DNA from: Lachnospiraceae bacterium
Lineage (GTDB): Bacteria > Bacillota > Clostridia > Lachnospirales > Lachnospiraceae
Reading direction: 5' to 3'
Assembly (NCBI GenBank): GCA_022791755.1
Contig: JAAVZR010000002.1
Coordinates: 1-64,000, forward strand
DNA length: 64,000 nt
Within the stretch, counting starts at the first letter, position 1, and each line of letters opens with the position of its first letter. The notes below the pieces were generated by a model, which saw only the letters and a list, made by a program, of their open reading frames with translations, did no database searches and was not told the DNA's origin. Below are positions 8,185-17,183 of the stretch, one piece after another. The position numbers were made by a program, and so were the translations under genes.

Positions 8185-9837
8185 TTATGATTCTTCTTTG
8201 GCTTTCAGCACGTTTAAAAACCGGTTCATGGCGCTCGCAGCAGAAAGCGTCTCACTCTTCTTCTCACCTTCAGAACCGGATTTCGTTCTTCCGAAAATGG
8301 CTGCCGTGTCTGCCTGGCTTATGAGTTCCTTCCCCATCTGTCTTGCAATCTCCACACATTCGCGCCGCCACTGTATTCTCTTATTTGAAAGTTCGTCGTC
8401 ACAGTCCGCTTCGGGAGTAAGCCCATAAAGCCATCTTCTGAACGGACCATCCACGCGGTTATAAAAACCGGCTTTGACATGATCTGCAAACACTGAGGAG
8501 GTTCCTTTGCTTTCCTTTGTTCTATCGCTGCCGCCGGCAGCCAGGTTCACATCCTTCGCAAGCATCCATACCTTTTTAGCGATATCATCGCAAAATTCAA
8601 TGCTATCCAACACCGCTTTCTTCCATCTTGCATTCATATCTGAAAGCAAAGAGGCATGCATTTGAAGCGAATCGGAGAAAACATTGGTTACAAAAAAGTC
8701 TTTGTCACCATACTGTACAGATACAATTCGAACATTCAAATCATAGTTCCTAATCCAGCCCTCTCCTTCCAGGTATTTTATCCATGAAATAATTCCTGGC
8801 TGTCTGTTCCCCTCATCGCCCAAAATAGCTGCAGAGCACTCTTTCCAAAACTGCTTTGACTCATTATGCCGCCACGGGATATAGATATCTGTTTTTTTGT
8901 TGTCCGGATTTTTCCAGACTGTCATAGGTTCCACGAGTCCTGAGCCCGTCTTACATTCTCTGTCAAAAAAATCTCCACCCAGTAAAAAATATCCTGTAAC
9001 TCTTTGATCTTCTTTCTTCAGATACAGTCGTCTTGATTGCAGTGTGTACAGCTCGGACAAGTTATCTGGAAATGATATTTGGACACGTTCTCCATCCGGT
9101 ATTTCTTTCCTCTCCCAGACAGGATTTTCTTTTTCAAAAAGCTCTTTCCTTTCATCCAGCATAATCAAGTTTAACATAAGCGTCTCAAACAGATTGTCTC
9201 CTGAGACAAAAATGATCCCCAGTTTACCAAGCCAGCCGACACCCGTAGATGGCAGTTTGAGCCCTTTTTCTTTCGATTCTCTCGAGGGCTTTGCGGAAGT
9301 ATCATCATAAGCATTCACATAAAGCAGCCAGCGCGCCGCCTCGGCAAAAGACATCTCTTCTTTTGCCCTTCCGCTTATATCCGTAAAAAGACGAACTTTA
9401 TTACTGCTCTCAGATAAATTGCCGTTTAATTTGGAAGCCGAATACTCGGTCCCCGCTTTTGCATGTTCGCATTGATAAAATGGCCGTTCCGGATGAAACA
9501 AATAAAAATTCTCTCTTTGGGATTCCAGATACTCCGTTATTATCCTGGCGGGGAATCTCCTGCTTTCCCACAGCTCCTGCCAGCGCTCCATCGCTTCATC
9601 AGGATGATCCAATGGCAGTTCGTCTCCCTTCACATCATACCGCGAAAACACCGTATGTAAAACAGCCAGCAACAATCGTAACATTGCGAAATCCTGCGTC
9701 GGCAGCTCGCCGCACAAATCCCTGTAGTCATGCGCATGTTCAAATAATTCCGGCAGCGACACTTCATGAATCTCACAAGCCTCGTCGATCACCCGGATCC
9801 ATGGCTCATCCAGCAAATTAAATTCTTTGTCATTCAC
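8185..9837 (-). CDS. casA: Cse1/CasA (Cas8e), Cascade large subunit
   Basis: 550 residues from a GTG at 9837. That start is preferred because AAAGGAGGGGG precedes it, the product begins with the family-typical NDKEFNLLDEPWIRV, and it overlaps the cas3 stop in a GTGA arrangement. An in-frame upstream start would add 21 unrelated residues. Cse1 reads the PAM, opens the target duplex and recruits Cas3. Conserved blocks visible include the segment around PFYQC and the C-terminal helical region. It has the full family length. Confidence 0.95.
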   Translation of the reverse strand: MNDKEFNLLDEPWIRVIDEACEIHEVSLPELFEHAHDYRDLCGELPTQDFAMLRLLLAVLHTVFSRYDVKGDELPLDHPDEAMERWQELWESRRFPARIITEYLESQRENFYLFHPERPFYQCEHAKAGTEYSASKLNGNLSESSNKVRLFTDISGRAKEEMSFAEAARWLLYVNAYDDTSAKPSRESKEKGLKLPSTGVGWLGKLGIIFVSGDNLFETLMLNLIMLDERKELFEKENPVWERKEIPDGERVQISFPDNLSELYTLQSRRLYLKKEDQRVTGYFLLGGDFFDRECKTGSGLVEPMTVWKNPDNKKTDIYIPWRHNESKQFWKECSAAILGDEGNRQPGIISWIKYLEGEGWIRNYDLNVRIVSVQYGDKDFFVTNVFSDSLQMHASLLSDMNARWKKAVLDSIEFCDDIAKKVWMLAKDVNLAAGGSDRTKESKGTSSVFADHVKAGFYNRVDGPFRRWLYGLTPEADCDDELSNKRIQWRRECVEIARQMGKELISQADTAAIFGRTKSGSEGEKKSETLSAASAMNRFLNVLKAKEES

Positions 9838-12491
9838 GTTTCCCCCTCCTTTGTATATGTAAGTCCGTCGTCCTGAGAATATGTGACCATAGCCCCGCAT
9901 AATTTTACGCTGAGGCTCTCATTTAGCAGAAGCACCAGCTGCCCTTTGAGCCAACGGGATTTTTCAAATCCTGTTAAATACTGATCCATTTCTTCCAGTT
10001 CGTTCACAGTCCTGTTTATATCATAACAAAATCTTGCCGGAAGACGCAGCTTCTGTTGTGCGATCCGTTTACCATCGTCGTCCGAAGGGCAGATTGCAGG
10101 CGAATACCTTCCTCCATCCGTCTGCCACGGCAGCATTCCCAGCATACCATCCGCATATTGTATCAAAACCAGAACCTCTATGGAGAATGTTCCGTCGCGC
10201 ACAGTTGCCAGGGCACTGCTTTCACTGTCCCCCGCAGAATTTTGAAGCCAGCCGTGAAGATCGCCGCCCCTTTTACTTTCTCTTGGCCGCGCCATTAAGT
10301 AGCTTTTCGCCCTTTGCTGCTTATCCTTTAACAATACCTGATAAGCCGTCCACGCAGCTTTCTCTTCCTCATTATCCGGCTCCGCTGCCCGATACGTCTC
10401 ATACACAAGCGGGTCAATATCATCAGGAATCGTAATATGGGAAGGAAGAAGTTTCCTTGTTCGCAAAAGCAGCCATTCCGTATAAATCCTTTTTGAGGAG
10501 CTGTCAAGTTCCTCTGTCCCTAAAACGATACATTCTGCGGTTTCATATCCCAATGGTCTGTCTGTGCGAATATGACGCCCAAGCCGTCCAATTCTTTGAA
10601 GCAGAAGATCCATCGGGCATAAATCTGTAATCAGAATATCAAAGTCAATGTCAAGGGACTGCTCAAGGACTTGTGTTCCTACTACCACTACTCCTTCTCT
10701 TATTTTCGCGTCCGAATCTTTCCCAACTGCCTCTATCAGTATATTTTCCCGTTTCATCCTGTCAGGGATAATGTATTGTGCATGGTATAAGATCACTTTT
10801 GCGCCGTCCACATTGCGAGCCTGCCTGGCAAAATGCTGCGCTCTCACAACCGTATTACAAATGACGCCGACACAGGCTCCCGAACGCACCGCATCACGCA
10901 TTTTTTCAAGAGCCATATTCTCATCTCCACAGATAACCGTTACCATTCTAGTCGCACTTTTCCATGGCATGGTTTTTGTAAATACCTGATCGCCATCCGT
11001 ATAAGTAAGCCGCGGATAATCGGTTTCTGGAAGCTCGAATGCTTTTTTTCTGTCATTTATGTAAGCTTCTGTCAGTTGCTTTCGCCGGTCGCTGGGAAGA
11101 GTCGCTGAGAGCAGGATCACCGGGACATGGTATTCGTGCAGCCATGCCAAAGCGGTGTCCAGATATTGATTCATATATACGTCATATGCATGACATTCGT
11201 CCACGATTACAACCTTTTGGGAAAGCCCCAGATGCAGCAACATAACATGCTTTTTCCTCAATGCGGACATCAAAAGCCTGTCCACGGTAGCTACCACAAA
11301 ATCCGTTAAAAGCGATACCTTGCCGCCACTGAAAAAAGAATTTACCACAAGCCCGCTTTCTCCGTCGATATCCGTCTGGGGTATGCTGTCTTTTTTCAGT
11401 TTCAAAAATGCGGGCTGAAATTCTGCGTTTCCGTGTGCCAGGTTAATGCCGTGAACCATATCCTGCGACTGCAGCTGTGCCCATTTCACTACACGCTCAA
11501 AAATACTGTTGGCAGTCGCCTGCGTTGGAAGTCCGAAAAACAGGCCGGTCTTATGACACTTTGCCGCAAGGATTTCCGCCACTGCAAGAGCCGCCTCCGT
11601 TTTACCTGTTCCCATCGGGGCTTCTAAAATAAACAACCCAGGCTCGCGGCATCTTTCTGCTGTATGTATCGTCTCTGCCTGCATCGGGTTCATGGAAAAG
11701 CCAAAACATTTTTGAAAATCTCCATCCCCTATTCGCTCCTGATAAGATTCCCATGATTCGGGCAGTCTCAGCTTTTCGAAAGCGATTTGGCAGCGGTTTG
11801 GCGGATACTCGTCTTCCGACAGAATTACGTCTTCGTCCAGAAGCTCAAAATTCTCCGGATTACTCGCCAGCCAGTCCGACATAATCAGAAGCCCCGACAT
11901 CAAAATCTCGCTTCCCTTAGATAGTATAGGAACCTCAGAAGGATCCTCAAATCCGGCCAGTTTCAGTGAAACCCTTACCCACTCCTCATACAGCCCTTTC
12001 CACAATTTGCGATCCGCTGGCATCCCAAAAAAATGATTCGGATAGTTTTCAATGTGATGAAGCAACGCTTCGGCCGGCATGCCATGATGTGCGCCAACCA
12101 CAGACGAAAACCCTTTTGGAAATCCCAACTCCAATAAAATTGCTTCGCCGCATTTTGTGTGATGGGATTTCTCTTTATTAATAAAATTTTCGAGAATATT
12201 GTGGATCCCATAGTGTTCAAACACAGAACGTCTTGCAGGAAGAGCTTTTAATATCTGCGACTGAAAAAGTGGAGTGATTTTTCCTATATCGTGAAGATAT
12301 GCCAAGAGGATCGCAGTTTGTTTAAAGTCTTTGAAGGACATTGCGCATTGTTCCGAAAGAGAAGAATAGCGCAAATGAACGAGTTCGCTCATCACCCCCG
12401 CTGTATCGGCCGCATGCATCCACAATGGAAGCCATTTGTTTTCTGTACCCGACTTTGCGATGATCAGTTTCATTTCCCGTGAAAGCTTCAT
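9834..12491 (-). CDS. cas3: Cas3 helicase-nuclease (HD plus DExH helicase)
   Basis: 885 residues. The N-terminal HD nuclease has H26 in WMHAAD and the H67-D68 pair in AYLHDIGK. The superfamily 2 helicase has Walker A PMGTGKTEAAL near residue 295, the DECHAYD box, LLSATLPSD, and a C-terminal half with GRLGRH. Cas3 is recruited by Cascade to degrade target DNA processively in the 3'-5' direction. AAGGAG precedes the ATG. It is the first gene of the cas operon, with a promoter 30 to 60 bases upstream, and its stop overlaps the cse1 start. Confidence 0.97.
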   Translation of the reverse strand: MKLSREMKLIIAKSGTENKWLPLWMHAADTAGVMSELVHLRYSSLSEQCAMSFKDFKQTAILLAYLHDIGKITPLFQSQILKALPARRSVFEHYGIHNILENFINKEKSHHTKCGEAILLELGFPKGFSSVVGAHHGMPAEALLHHIENYPNHFFGMPADRKLWKGLYEEWVRVSLKLAGFEDPSEVPILSKGSEILMSGLLIMSDWLASNPENFELLDEDVILSEDEYPPNRCQIAFEKLRLPESWESYQERIGDGDFQKCFGFSMNPMQAETIHTAERCREPGLFILEAPMGTGKTEAALAVAEILAAKCHKTGLFFGLPTQATANSIFERVVKWAQLQSQDMVHGINLAHGNAEFQPAFLKLKKDSIPQTDIDGESGLVVNSFFSGGKVSLLTDFVVATVDRLLMSALRKKHVMLLHLGLSQKVVIVDECHAYDVYMNQYLDTALAWLHEYHVPVILLSATLPSDRRKQLTEAYINDRKKAFELPETDYPRLTYTDGDQVFTKTMPWKSATRMVTVICGDENMALEKMRDAVRSGACVGVICNTVVRAQHFARQARNVDGAKVILYHAQYIIPDRMKRENILIEAVGKDSDAKIREGVVVVGTQVLEQSLDIDFDILITDLCPMDLLLQRIGRLGRHIRTDRPLGYETAECIVLGTEELDSSSKRIYTEWLLLRTRKLLPSHITIPDDIDPLVYETYRAAEPDNEEEKAAWTAYQVLLKDKQQRAKSYLMARPRESKRGGDLHGWLQNSAGDSESSALATVRDGTFSIEVLVLIQYADGMLGMLPWQTDGGRYSPAICPSDDDGKRIAQQKLRLPARFCYDINRTVNELEEMDQYLTGFEKSRWLKGQLVLLLNESLSVKLCGAMVTYSQDDGLTYTKEGET

Positions 12492-12521
12492 TCTGCGCCG
12501 CTCCTTAAATTTGATGTCTTA

Positions 12522-12550
12522 ATTATAGCATCTCTGATTCCAACGATCAA
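12522..12550 (-). promoter_or_regulatory. Sigma-A promoter of the cas operon
   Basis: On the minus strand TTGATC (12550-12545) and a perfect TATAAT (12527-12522) are 17 bases apart. Transcription would start about 24 bases upstream of the cas3 ATG at 12491. It lies in the 100-base gap between the ABC transporter gene and cas3. Confidence 0.8.
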
Positions 12551-12592
12551 TACCCTCAGTGGACAAGGGTAGATAACACCAATAAATACTTC

Positions 12593-13339
12593 CTACCACC
12601 CAATCCCACTAAGCCACCCGCTCACCCTGTCCTCCCGCCGCTTTTCATCTCCTGGCTCAGGCTTTCCCAGCCGCAGCTCCCCGCAGATACGGCCATCCAG
12701 CAGGTACAAAATCCGGTCACAACTGCTTGCCACCCCGATATCGTGGGTAACCATCAAAACAGCCGTCCCTTCCCGGTTCAGCTTCATCAGCTCTGCCATG
12801 ACCTCTGTTGCAGCGCTCTTATTCAAAGCGCCGGTGGGTTCATCGGCAAACAGGATTTTTGGCGCGTTCATCATACTCCTGCAGATACAGGCCCGTTGGA
12901 GCTGTCCCCCGGAAACCTGCGTGATCCTGCGCTCCTCCAGACCGGAAATGGAGAGCTTTCTCATCAGCGCTTTGGCCGTCATCGTAAGCTCGGCCTTTGA
13001 CTTTCCGCGTCTGCCCTTGTTGGCCTGTATGGCCGGAAGCAGAATATTGTCCAAAATAGTTAAGTTCGCCATCATGTTCATCTGCTGAAATACAAAACCC
13101 ATGCGATGCAGGCGCAGCTTCGCCCTCTCATCCTCGGTCAGTCCGGTGATCTGTCTCCCCTCAAGCCATACCTTTCCACCGGTGGGCTGATCCATCCCGG
13201 CCACCTGATAGAGAAGAGTGGATTTTCCGGAACCGGAGGGCCCCATGATCCCCAGCATTTCCCCCTGTCCCATCTCAAAAGAGATTTCGTGCAGAATCGA
13301 ATCCTTACTCAGTTTTTCAACTCTTAATAATCCTTCCAT
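12593..13339 (-). CDS. ABC transporter ATP-binding protein (MacB/LolD-like)
   Basis: 248 residues. Walker A is GPSGSGKST near residue 34, followed by a Q-loop in VFQQMNMM, the signature VSGGQLQR, Walker B ILFADEPTGAL and the switch histidine in VTHD. This arrangement, including the DEPTGAL variant, is typical of ATPases that pair with FtsX-like permeases (peptide or bacitracin export, lipoprotein release). It follows its permease by 23 bases in the same direction. The substrate cannot be told from sequence. The gene lies downstream of the permease and a TetR gene, so TetR control is likely. Confidence 0.93.
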   Translation of the reverse strand: MEGLLRVEKLSKDSILHEISFEMGQGEMLGIMGPSGSGKSTLLYQVAGMDQPTGGKVWLEGRQITGLTEDERAKLRLHRMGFVFQQMNMMANLTILDNILLPAIQANKGRRGKSKAELTMTAKALMRKLSISGLEERRITQVSGGQLQRACICRSMMNAPKILFADEPTGALNKSAATEVMAELMKLNREGTAVLMVTHDIGVASSCDRILYLLDGRICGELRLGKPEPGDEKRREDRVSGWLSGIGW

Positions 13340-13362
13340 TTCCGCTCCTCCCTGCTATTCCT

Positions 13363-15606
13363 TTACTCTTTTCCCATACAGCACTCACAGGCCCCGATTT
13401 GCCCGATTTCCGCAATTCCGGCCAAAATCGCCATAAGTGCCGGTCCCAGGAGAATTACCGGTATCCTCACCAGAATCTGTTCCCAGTCGACCACAAACCT
13501 AAAGCCGTCCGCGCCAAAGGATCTCAGCGCCATCCCGCAAAGTTCTTCCCCAAACAGATTTCCACCGGCTAGCCCGGCACAGATGCCTGCCGTAACAGGA
13601 ACAAGCCCCTTTATAAGCCAGATACGTTTCAAATCCCTTCCGGTAAAGCCAATGGCTTTATGCAGCGAGATGATACGTCGGTTTTTCTCCACCAGCAGCC
13701 GCATAAACAACATCACCACTACGATCATAACCATAACGGCAATACCTGTTGCTACTCCCGCTGCCAGCCGCAGCTGCCCTAAGGTCTGGCCATAGGTATC
13801 CCTCACATAATCTGCCAGATCGGTTACATCTGCGCCCATCCGTCTGTACTGCTCCATCCATGACTCCTCCACCATCCCTCCCTCTAAAGAAACATACAGG
13901 ACGCTCCACTGAACAGGCATATCTTCTCCCACACTGTATGCTTTGGCAGTCTTTCCTCCGTTTGTAATGTCAGGATAAATACCGCAAACCGTATAGGCCA
14001 CCTCTATTCCGTCCACGATCAGCTCTAAAGAATCGCCGACCGTTACCCCCAGCTCCTTTGCGTTCATGACAGATAACGCGATCTCCGCCGGGCGCTTTGG
14101 AAGCCTTCCTTCTGAGCAGCTTACAGGAAAGATACTGTGATCACCGGTTTCCACGATCAGATTGACCGTTTTCCCATCTGCCAGAAGAGCCGGACAGGTC
14201 CTCGTCTGCAACACCGCATACCGTTTCACCTGCCTATCCTGCCTAAGCGCCTCAGCCATTTGTTCCGTTACCGCATCAATCTTTTCATTTTGACGCACAT
14301 CCATACGAATGTCGCTGTTCCCGATTCCCATATACGTTACAAAGGCAGGATCCGACATGGTGGCATATAGATTCTGCGGTATAAGTATCAGGAGAGTGCA
14401 GGCCACGGCCACCATCCCCGTCAGCACAGACTGCCCTTTTTCAGCCTGTTTCTCCTGTGCGGCAAACGACAATACCTCCAGAACCGACAGCTTCTCTGTT
14501 TTTTTCAGAGCACAGCGGATCGTGAACAGCAGAATTCCTTCCACAAACAATACTGCCAGAATAGCCATGGCAGCCGTCCCAAAACCGCCATCCATGACGC
14601 CGTACAGTTCCTGTAACTGTCTGGCCAGGGGAACCTTCAGCAGAAAAGACGCCAAAAGCCCGATCAGTGCCCCACATCCGGAAAACAGGACATATTTTGC
14701 AAAATAAAGCTGCCGGATCTCCCTCTTTCCCACGCCCAGAGCCTTTAACATCCCCACCTCTTTTTGGTCTCTCTCCATCTGCAAGAGAAGAAGAAACCGC
14801 AGACAGAGCATGGAGATCAGCAGAATTATGATACTTAACAGAAACATCACAAAAATCATGGTCCCGTCAGACAGAGCATTCATCATACGGACCAGCGGTC
14901 TGGTTATGGCCGGTCCATTTGCCGGAAGCCCTGCCGCAGCATAGGCAGCGTCCAGGAGACCGGTATCCGCACCGCTTTGCATAAGAAACTCAATCAGATA
15001 TTCCTCCTGTGACTTCTCTCCGGATTTGATCGCTTCATAGTCAACGGGATGCACAAGAAACCGTTTGGACGAAGCCATCATGGAATTCATCTGCGCATCG
15101 CGCAGAAACCCTGCGATCCGAAGCCGGCTGTTTCCGATTTCCATAGTATCCCCAACAGAAAGATGATACTGGTTTCGGTAGCAGACCGGGACGTATACCT
15201 CCCCCGGAAAAACCTCCGGCCGCTTATTTTCCATATCCAGCAGGTAATCAAACCTCTCCCCCTGCACACAGAGCCCATTGTCCTGGGTGCTGTCTGCAAG
15301 GCTTCTGTCTCCCAGAGTTATCCGGCTGTTATCCAGGTTCAGAAAACGGCATAGCTGCCATTCACTGATTTCCCTGTGGGCTTTTACAAAGTCGGACAAT
15401 TCCGAAACATTGATCTCCCCCGCATGCATCTGCATATAGTCAGGAACCTTTGCCTGCTCCATCAATCCGTCTATGGCGCCAAGCAGATTAAAAGCAAGCA
15501 TGGCGGTAAGGGAAAGAAGCATTGCGGACGCTGCCATAAAAAAGACCGTAGCTGCTGCCGCCAGCTTATTCTGTTTGATATCATTCCGTATCAGCTTTAT
15601 TATCAT
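13363..15606 (-). CDS. FtsX-like ABC transporter permease
   Basis: 747 residues from the ATG at 15606, preferred over one seven codons earlier because AAAGGGG precedes it. Hydrophobic segments occur near the N-terminus (LAAAATVFFMAASAML), as a cluster around residues 250-380 and again at the C-terminus. Two large extracytoplasmic regions separate them, the layout of two fused FtsX/MacB_PCD halves. It pairs with the downstream ATPase. The function is probably export of, or resistance to, a peptide or lipid-active compound. Confidence 0.9.
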   Translation of the reverse strand: MIIKLIRNDIKQNKLAAAATVFFMAASAMLLSLTAMLAFNLLGAIDGLMEQAKVPDYMQMHAGEINVSELSDFVKAHREISEWQLCRFLNLDNSRITLGDRSLADSTQDNGLCVQGERFDYLLDMENKRPEVFPGEVYVPVCYRNQYHLSVGDTMEIGNSRLRIAGFLRDAQMNSMMASSKRFLVHPVDYEAIKSGEKSQEEYLIEFLMQSGADTGLLDAAYAAAGLPANGPAITRPLVRMMNALSDGTMIFVMFLLSIIILLISMLCLRFLLLLQMERDQKEVGMLKALGVGKREIRQLYFAKYVLFSGCGALIGLLASFLLKVPLARQLQELYGVMDGGFGTAAMAILAVLFVEGILLFTIRCALKKTEKLSVLEVLSFAAQEKQAEKGQSVLTGMVAVACTLLILIPQNLYATMSDPAFVTYMGIGNSDIRMDVRQNEKIDAVTEQMAEALRQDRQVKRYAVLQTRTCPALLADGKTVNLIVETGDHSIFPVSCSEGRLPKRPAEIALSVMNAKELGVTVGDSLELIVDGIEVAYTVCGIYPDITNGGKTAKAYSVGEDMPVQWSVLYVSLEGGMVEESWMEQYRRMGADVTDLADYVRDTYGQTLGQLRLAAGVATGIAVMVMIVVVMLFMRLLVEKNRRIISLHKAIGFTGRDLKRIWLIKGLVPVTAGICAGLAGGNLFGEELCGMALRSFGADGFRFVVDWEQILVRIPVILLGPALMAILAGIAEIGQIGACECCMGKE

Positions 15607-15679
15607 AAAATCCCCTTTCCCACCCATCTCTTATAGCTGTGAATATTATTAAACCGAATGCCAGTCGATATCAGAGTGC

Positions 15680-15709
15680 AAAAAAGAAACAGCACCGTCT
15701 CTCTGTTTC
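15680..15709 (-). terminator. Intrinsic terminator downstream of the TetR gene
   Basis: On the minus strand GAAACAG pairs with CTGTTTC across a 10-base loop and is followed directly by six T. It lies between the TetR stop and the permease start, so the transporter pair probably has its own promoter. Confidence 0.7.
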
Positions 15710-15753
15710 CGGCTTTAATCGGCCCTGCCTTCTTCCCTGCATCTTCCCTGAGA

Positions 15754-16386
15754 TTATCTCTCTTTTTCAAAAATCGGAAGGATCGACTTCTGCATACTTC
15801 CTTCTTCCATCCCTAGCAGACGCTCCAAATTGTAGATAAAACCTCTAACTTTTCTGTTTCTCTCTTCCTCACTGTACTCTGCCAAGTCATCGAATACTGT
15901 TTGGGAGTACAAAAGCGTCATTTCCGCTGCCTCTGCCGGATACTCTGTCCGGCAGATTCCCTGGTCGATCCCTTCTCTAATCAGAGCAGTGATAAGCGGA
16001 TGGATACCGGCTAACAGACTTTCCTGCATTTTCTGGTGCATCAACGCATTTTGCGGTTTATGTACCTGCTCCATGATCTCATGCCCCAAATCATCATTTA
16101 CATTCAATGCCTTCATCATAATGGTCAGGCGCTGCAAGATTGGTATTTCTTTCTCTTCCATAATCGCTTCCGCCTTTTTCAAAAGCTTTGACGTTAGCCG
16201 TTCAATCATCCCATCCAGAATATCTTCTTTTGATTTAAAGTGATAGTACAACGTTCCTCTGGCAATCGTGACTTCATTCAGGATATCCGTTATACTGGTA
16301 TAGTCAAAGCCTTTTCGTATAAACAGCTTTTCCGATGCGTCCAGTATTTCATTTCGGCGTTCCTTTGCTTCTTTCACGATTCTCAT
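15754..16386 (-). CDS. TetR/AcrR family transcriptional regulator
   Basis: 210 residues. The N-terminal helix-turn-helix is clear: RRNEILDASEKLFIRKG, then TSITDILNEVTIARGTLYYHF and KSKEDIL. The ligand-binding half (residues 65-210) is not recognisable. It sits directly upstream of the ABC transporter genes in the same direction, and such neighbours are commonly repressed by the TetR protein. No operator palindrome was identified. A start at 16386 (MRIVKEAKE) fits the family, though the ribosome binding site is weak. Confidence 0.92.
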   Translation of the reverse strand: MRIVKEAKERRNEILDASEKLFIRKGFDYTSITDILNEVTIARGTLYYHFKSKEDILDGMIERLTSKLLKKAEAIMEEKEIPILQRLTIMMKALNVNDDLGHEIMEQVHKPQNALMHQKMQESLLAGIHPLITALIREGIDQGICRTEYPAEAAEMTLLYSQTVFDDLAEYSEEERNRKVRGFIYNLERLLGMEEGSMQKSILPIFEKER

Positions 16387-16449
16387 TATAGTCCCGCCAC
16401 CTTACCTTTCCGTTTGTTTATTCTTCTGAAAATCCCTTGATAGAATATC

Positions 16450-16749
16450 TTATCTCTGCCCGTATAGTTCTCTGGCCAGCTTCATAATGTTCGGACAGTC
16501 TGCCAAAGCATAGTCCATAGAAACAATCGCCGCACAGGGAAGTCCTGTTGCTTCTTTGATGTAGTCCATCCGATAGGAGACCTGGGGCCCTACCATCACA
16601 ATATCATACTCCCTCGCCGCATCCCCACATCTGGGAACCCCTACCGCCTTGATTGACAGCTCTTCCCCCTGTTCCGCCCAGTATTTCTCCATCTTCTTCA
16701 TCAAAATGCTGGTGGACGCACCGCCTGCACATACTAAGAGAATTTTCAT
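16450..16749 (-). CDS. PTS lactose/cellobiose-type EIIB component (orphan)
   Basis: 99 residues, the normal length of a free-standing EIIB. The phosphorylated cysteine is C7 in ILLVCAGGASTS, the P-loop-like motif of the Lac/Cel family, and DIVMVGPQVSYRMDYIK is typical of the rest. It would pass phosphate from EIIA to a sugar entering through EIIC. Neither EIIA nor EIIC is nearby, so it is an orphan, perhaps a remnant or regulatory. GGGAGGAG precedes the ATG. A consensus-like promoter lies about 165 bases upstream. Confidence 0.9.
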   Translation of the reverse strand: MKILLVCAGGASTSILMKKMEKYWAEQGEELSIKAVGVPRCGDAAREYDIVMVGPQVSYRMDYIKEATGLPCAAIVSMDYALADCPNIMKLARELYGQR

Positions 16750-16807
16750 AAATCTCCTCCCTTCTTTTACATTTCATCAAATAAATTGCTTTTACTTAAA
16801 GCAGAAT

Positions 16808-16870
16808 CTAAAAGCCGGCTTTTCTTGTTTGACAAAAACCGAATTCTTCGAACAACTCACTTAATTTCAT
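16808..16870 (-). CDS. Possible 20-residue upstream ORF before the EIIB gene
   Basis: An ATG at 16870 opens a 20-codon frame starting MKLSELFEEFGF and stopping 59 bases before the EIIB start. It lies downstream of the promoter at 16911-16939, on the same transcript. No good ribosome binding site is seen. It may be a leader peptide, the remnant of a lost gene, or chance. Confidence 0.25.
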   Translation of the reverse strand: MKLSELFEEFGFCQTRKAGF

Positions 16871-16910
16871 TTGTTTATTCTTTTATTCGTTTAAATTACT
16901 TCTCTATTTT

Positions 16911-16939
16911 ATTGTAACATGGCTTTAAGGGTTTAGCAA
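16911..16939 (-). promoter_or_regulatory. Sigma-A promoter upstream of the EIIB gene
   Basis: On the minus strand TTGCTA (16939-16934) and TACAAT (16916-16911) are 17 bases apart. The remainder of the 16750-17035 gap is AT-rich and holds only the small frame at 16808-16870 and the terminator at 16952-16992. Confidence 0.6.
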
Positions 16940-16951
16940 TACAATTATTTT

Positions 16952-16992
16952 AAAAAAAATCCAGCAGGGACACAATACTTTCCCTGCCGGAT
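16952..16992 (-). terminator. Intrinsic terminator after the truncated spoIVB copy
   Basis: On the minus strand ATCCGGCAGGGA pairs with TCCCTGCTGGAT (one mismatch) around a 10-base loop, followed by a run of T. It lies 44 bases after the stop codon of the spoIVB 3' fragment and is probably the original spoIVB terminator. Confidence 0.85.
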
Positions 16993-17035
16993 CTTTTAAT
17001 ATACTGCTTTCCGATTCTCTTTTCGGATTCCCTTC

Positions 17036-17151
17036 TCAATGCTCCAACATATTTTCCAAAAATATCCCATACCCCTTCGTACTGTCCTGCACAAACACAT
17101 GCGTCACCGCCCTGACCATCTTGCCGTTCTGGATAATCGGGCTGCCGCTCA
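17036..17151 (-). pseudogene. Truncated, diverged copy of the spoIVB 3' end
   Basis: On the minus strand this encodes the last 38 residues of SpoIVB, beginning in the [13 protein letters not shown] segment and ending [10 protein letters not shown] plus stop. It is nearly identical at protein level to residues 388-425 of the intact spoIVB at 22143-23420. Visible protein changes are a Met-to-Leu at the break and Gly-to-Arg after KMV. About a dozen base differences, mostly synonymous and clustered towards the 5' edge, show that this is an allele from a related lineage or the displaced native end, not a fresh duplication. Homology stops abruptly at 17152. The fragment and the intact gene bracket the AT-rich islet. 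Confidence 0.9.
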
Positions 17152-17183
17152 GGAGTGTGTCAAGGATGGGACAACATTTTTAT

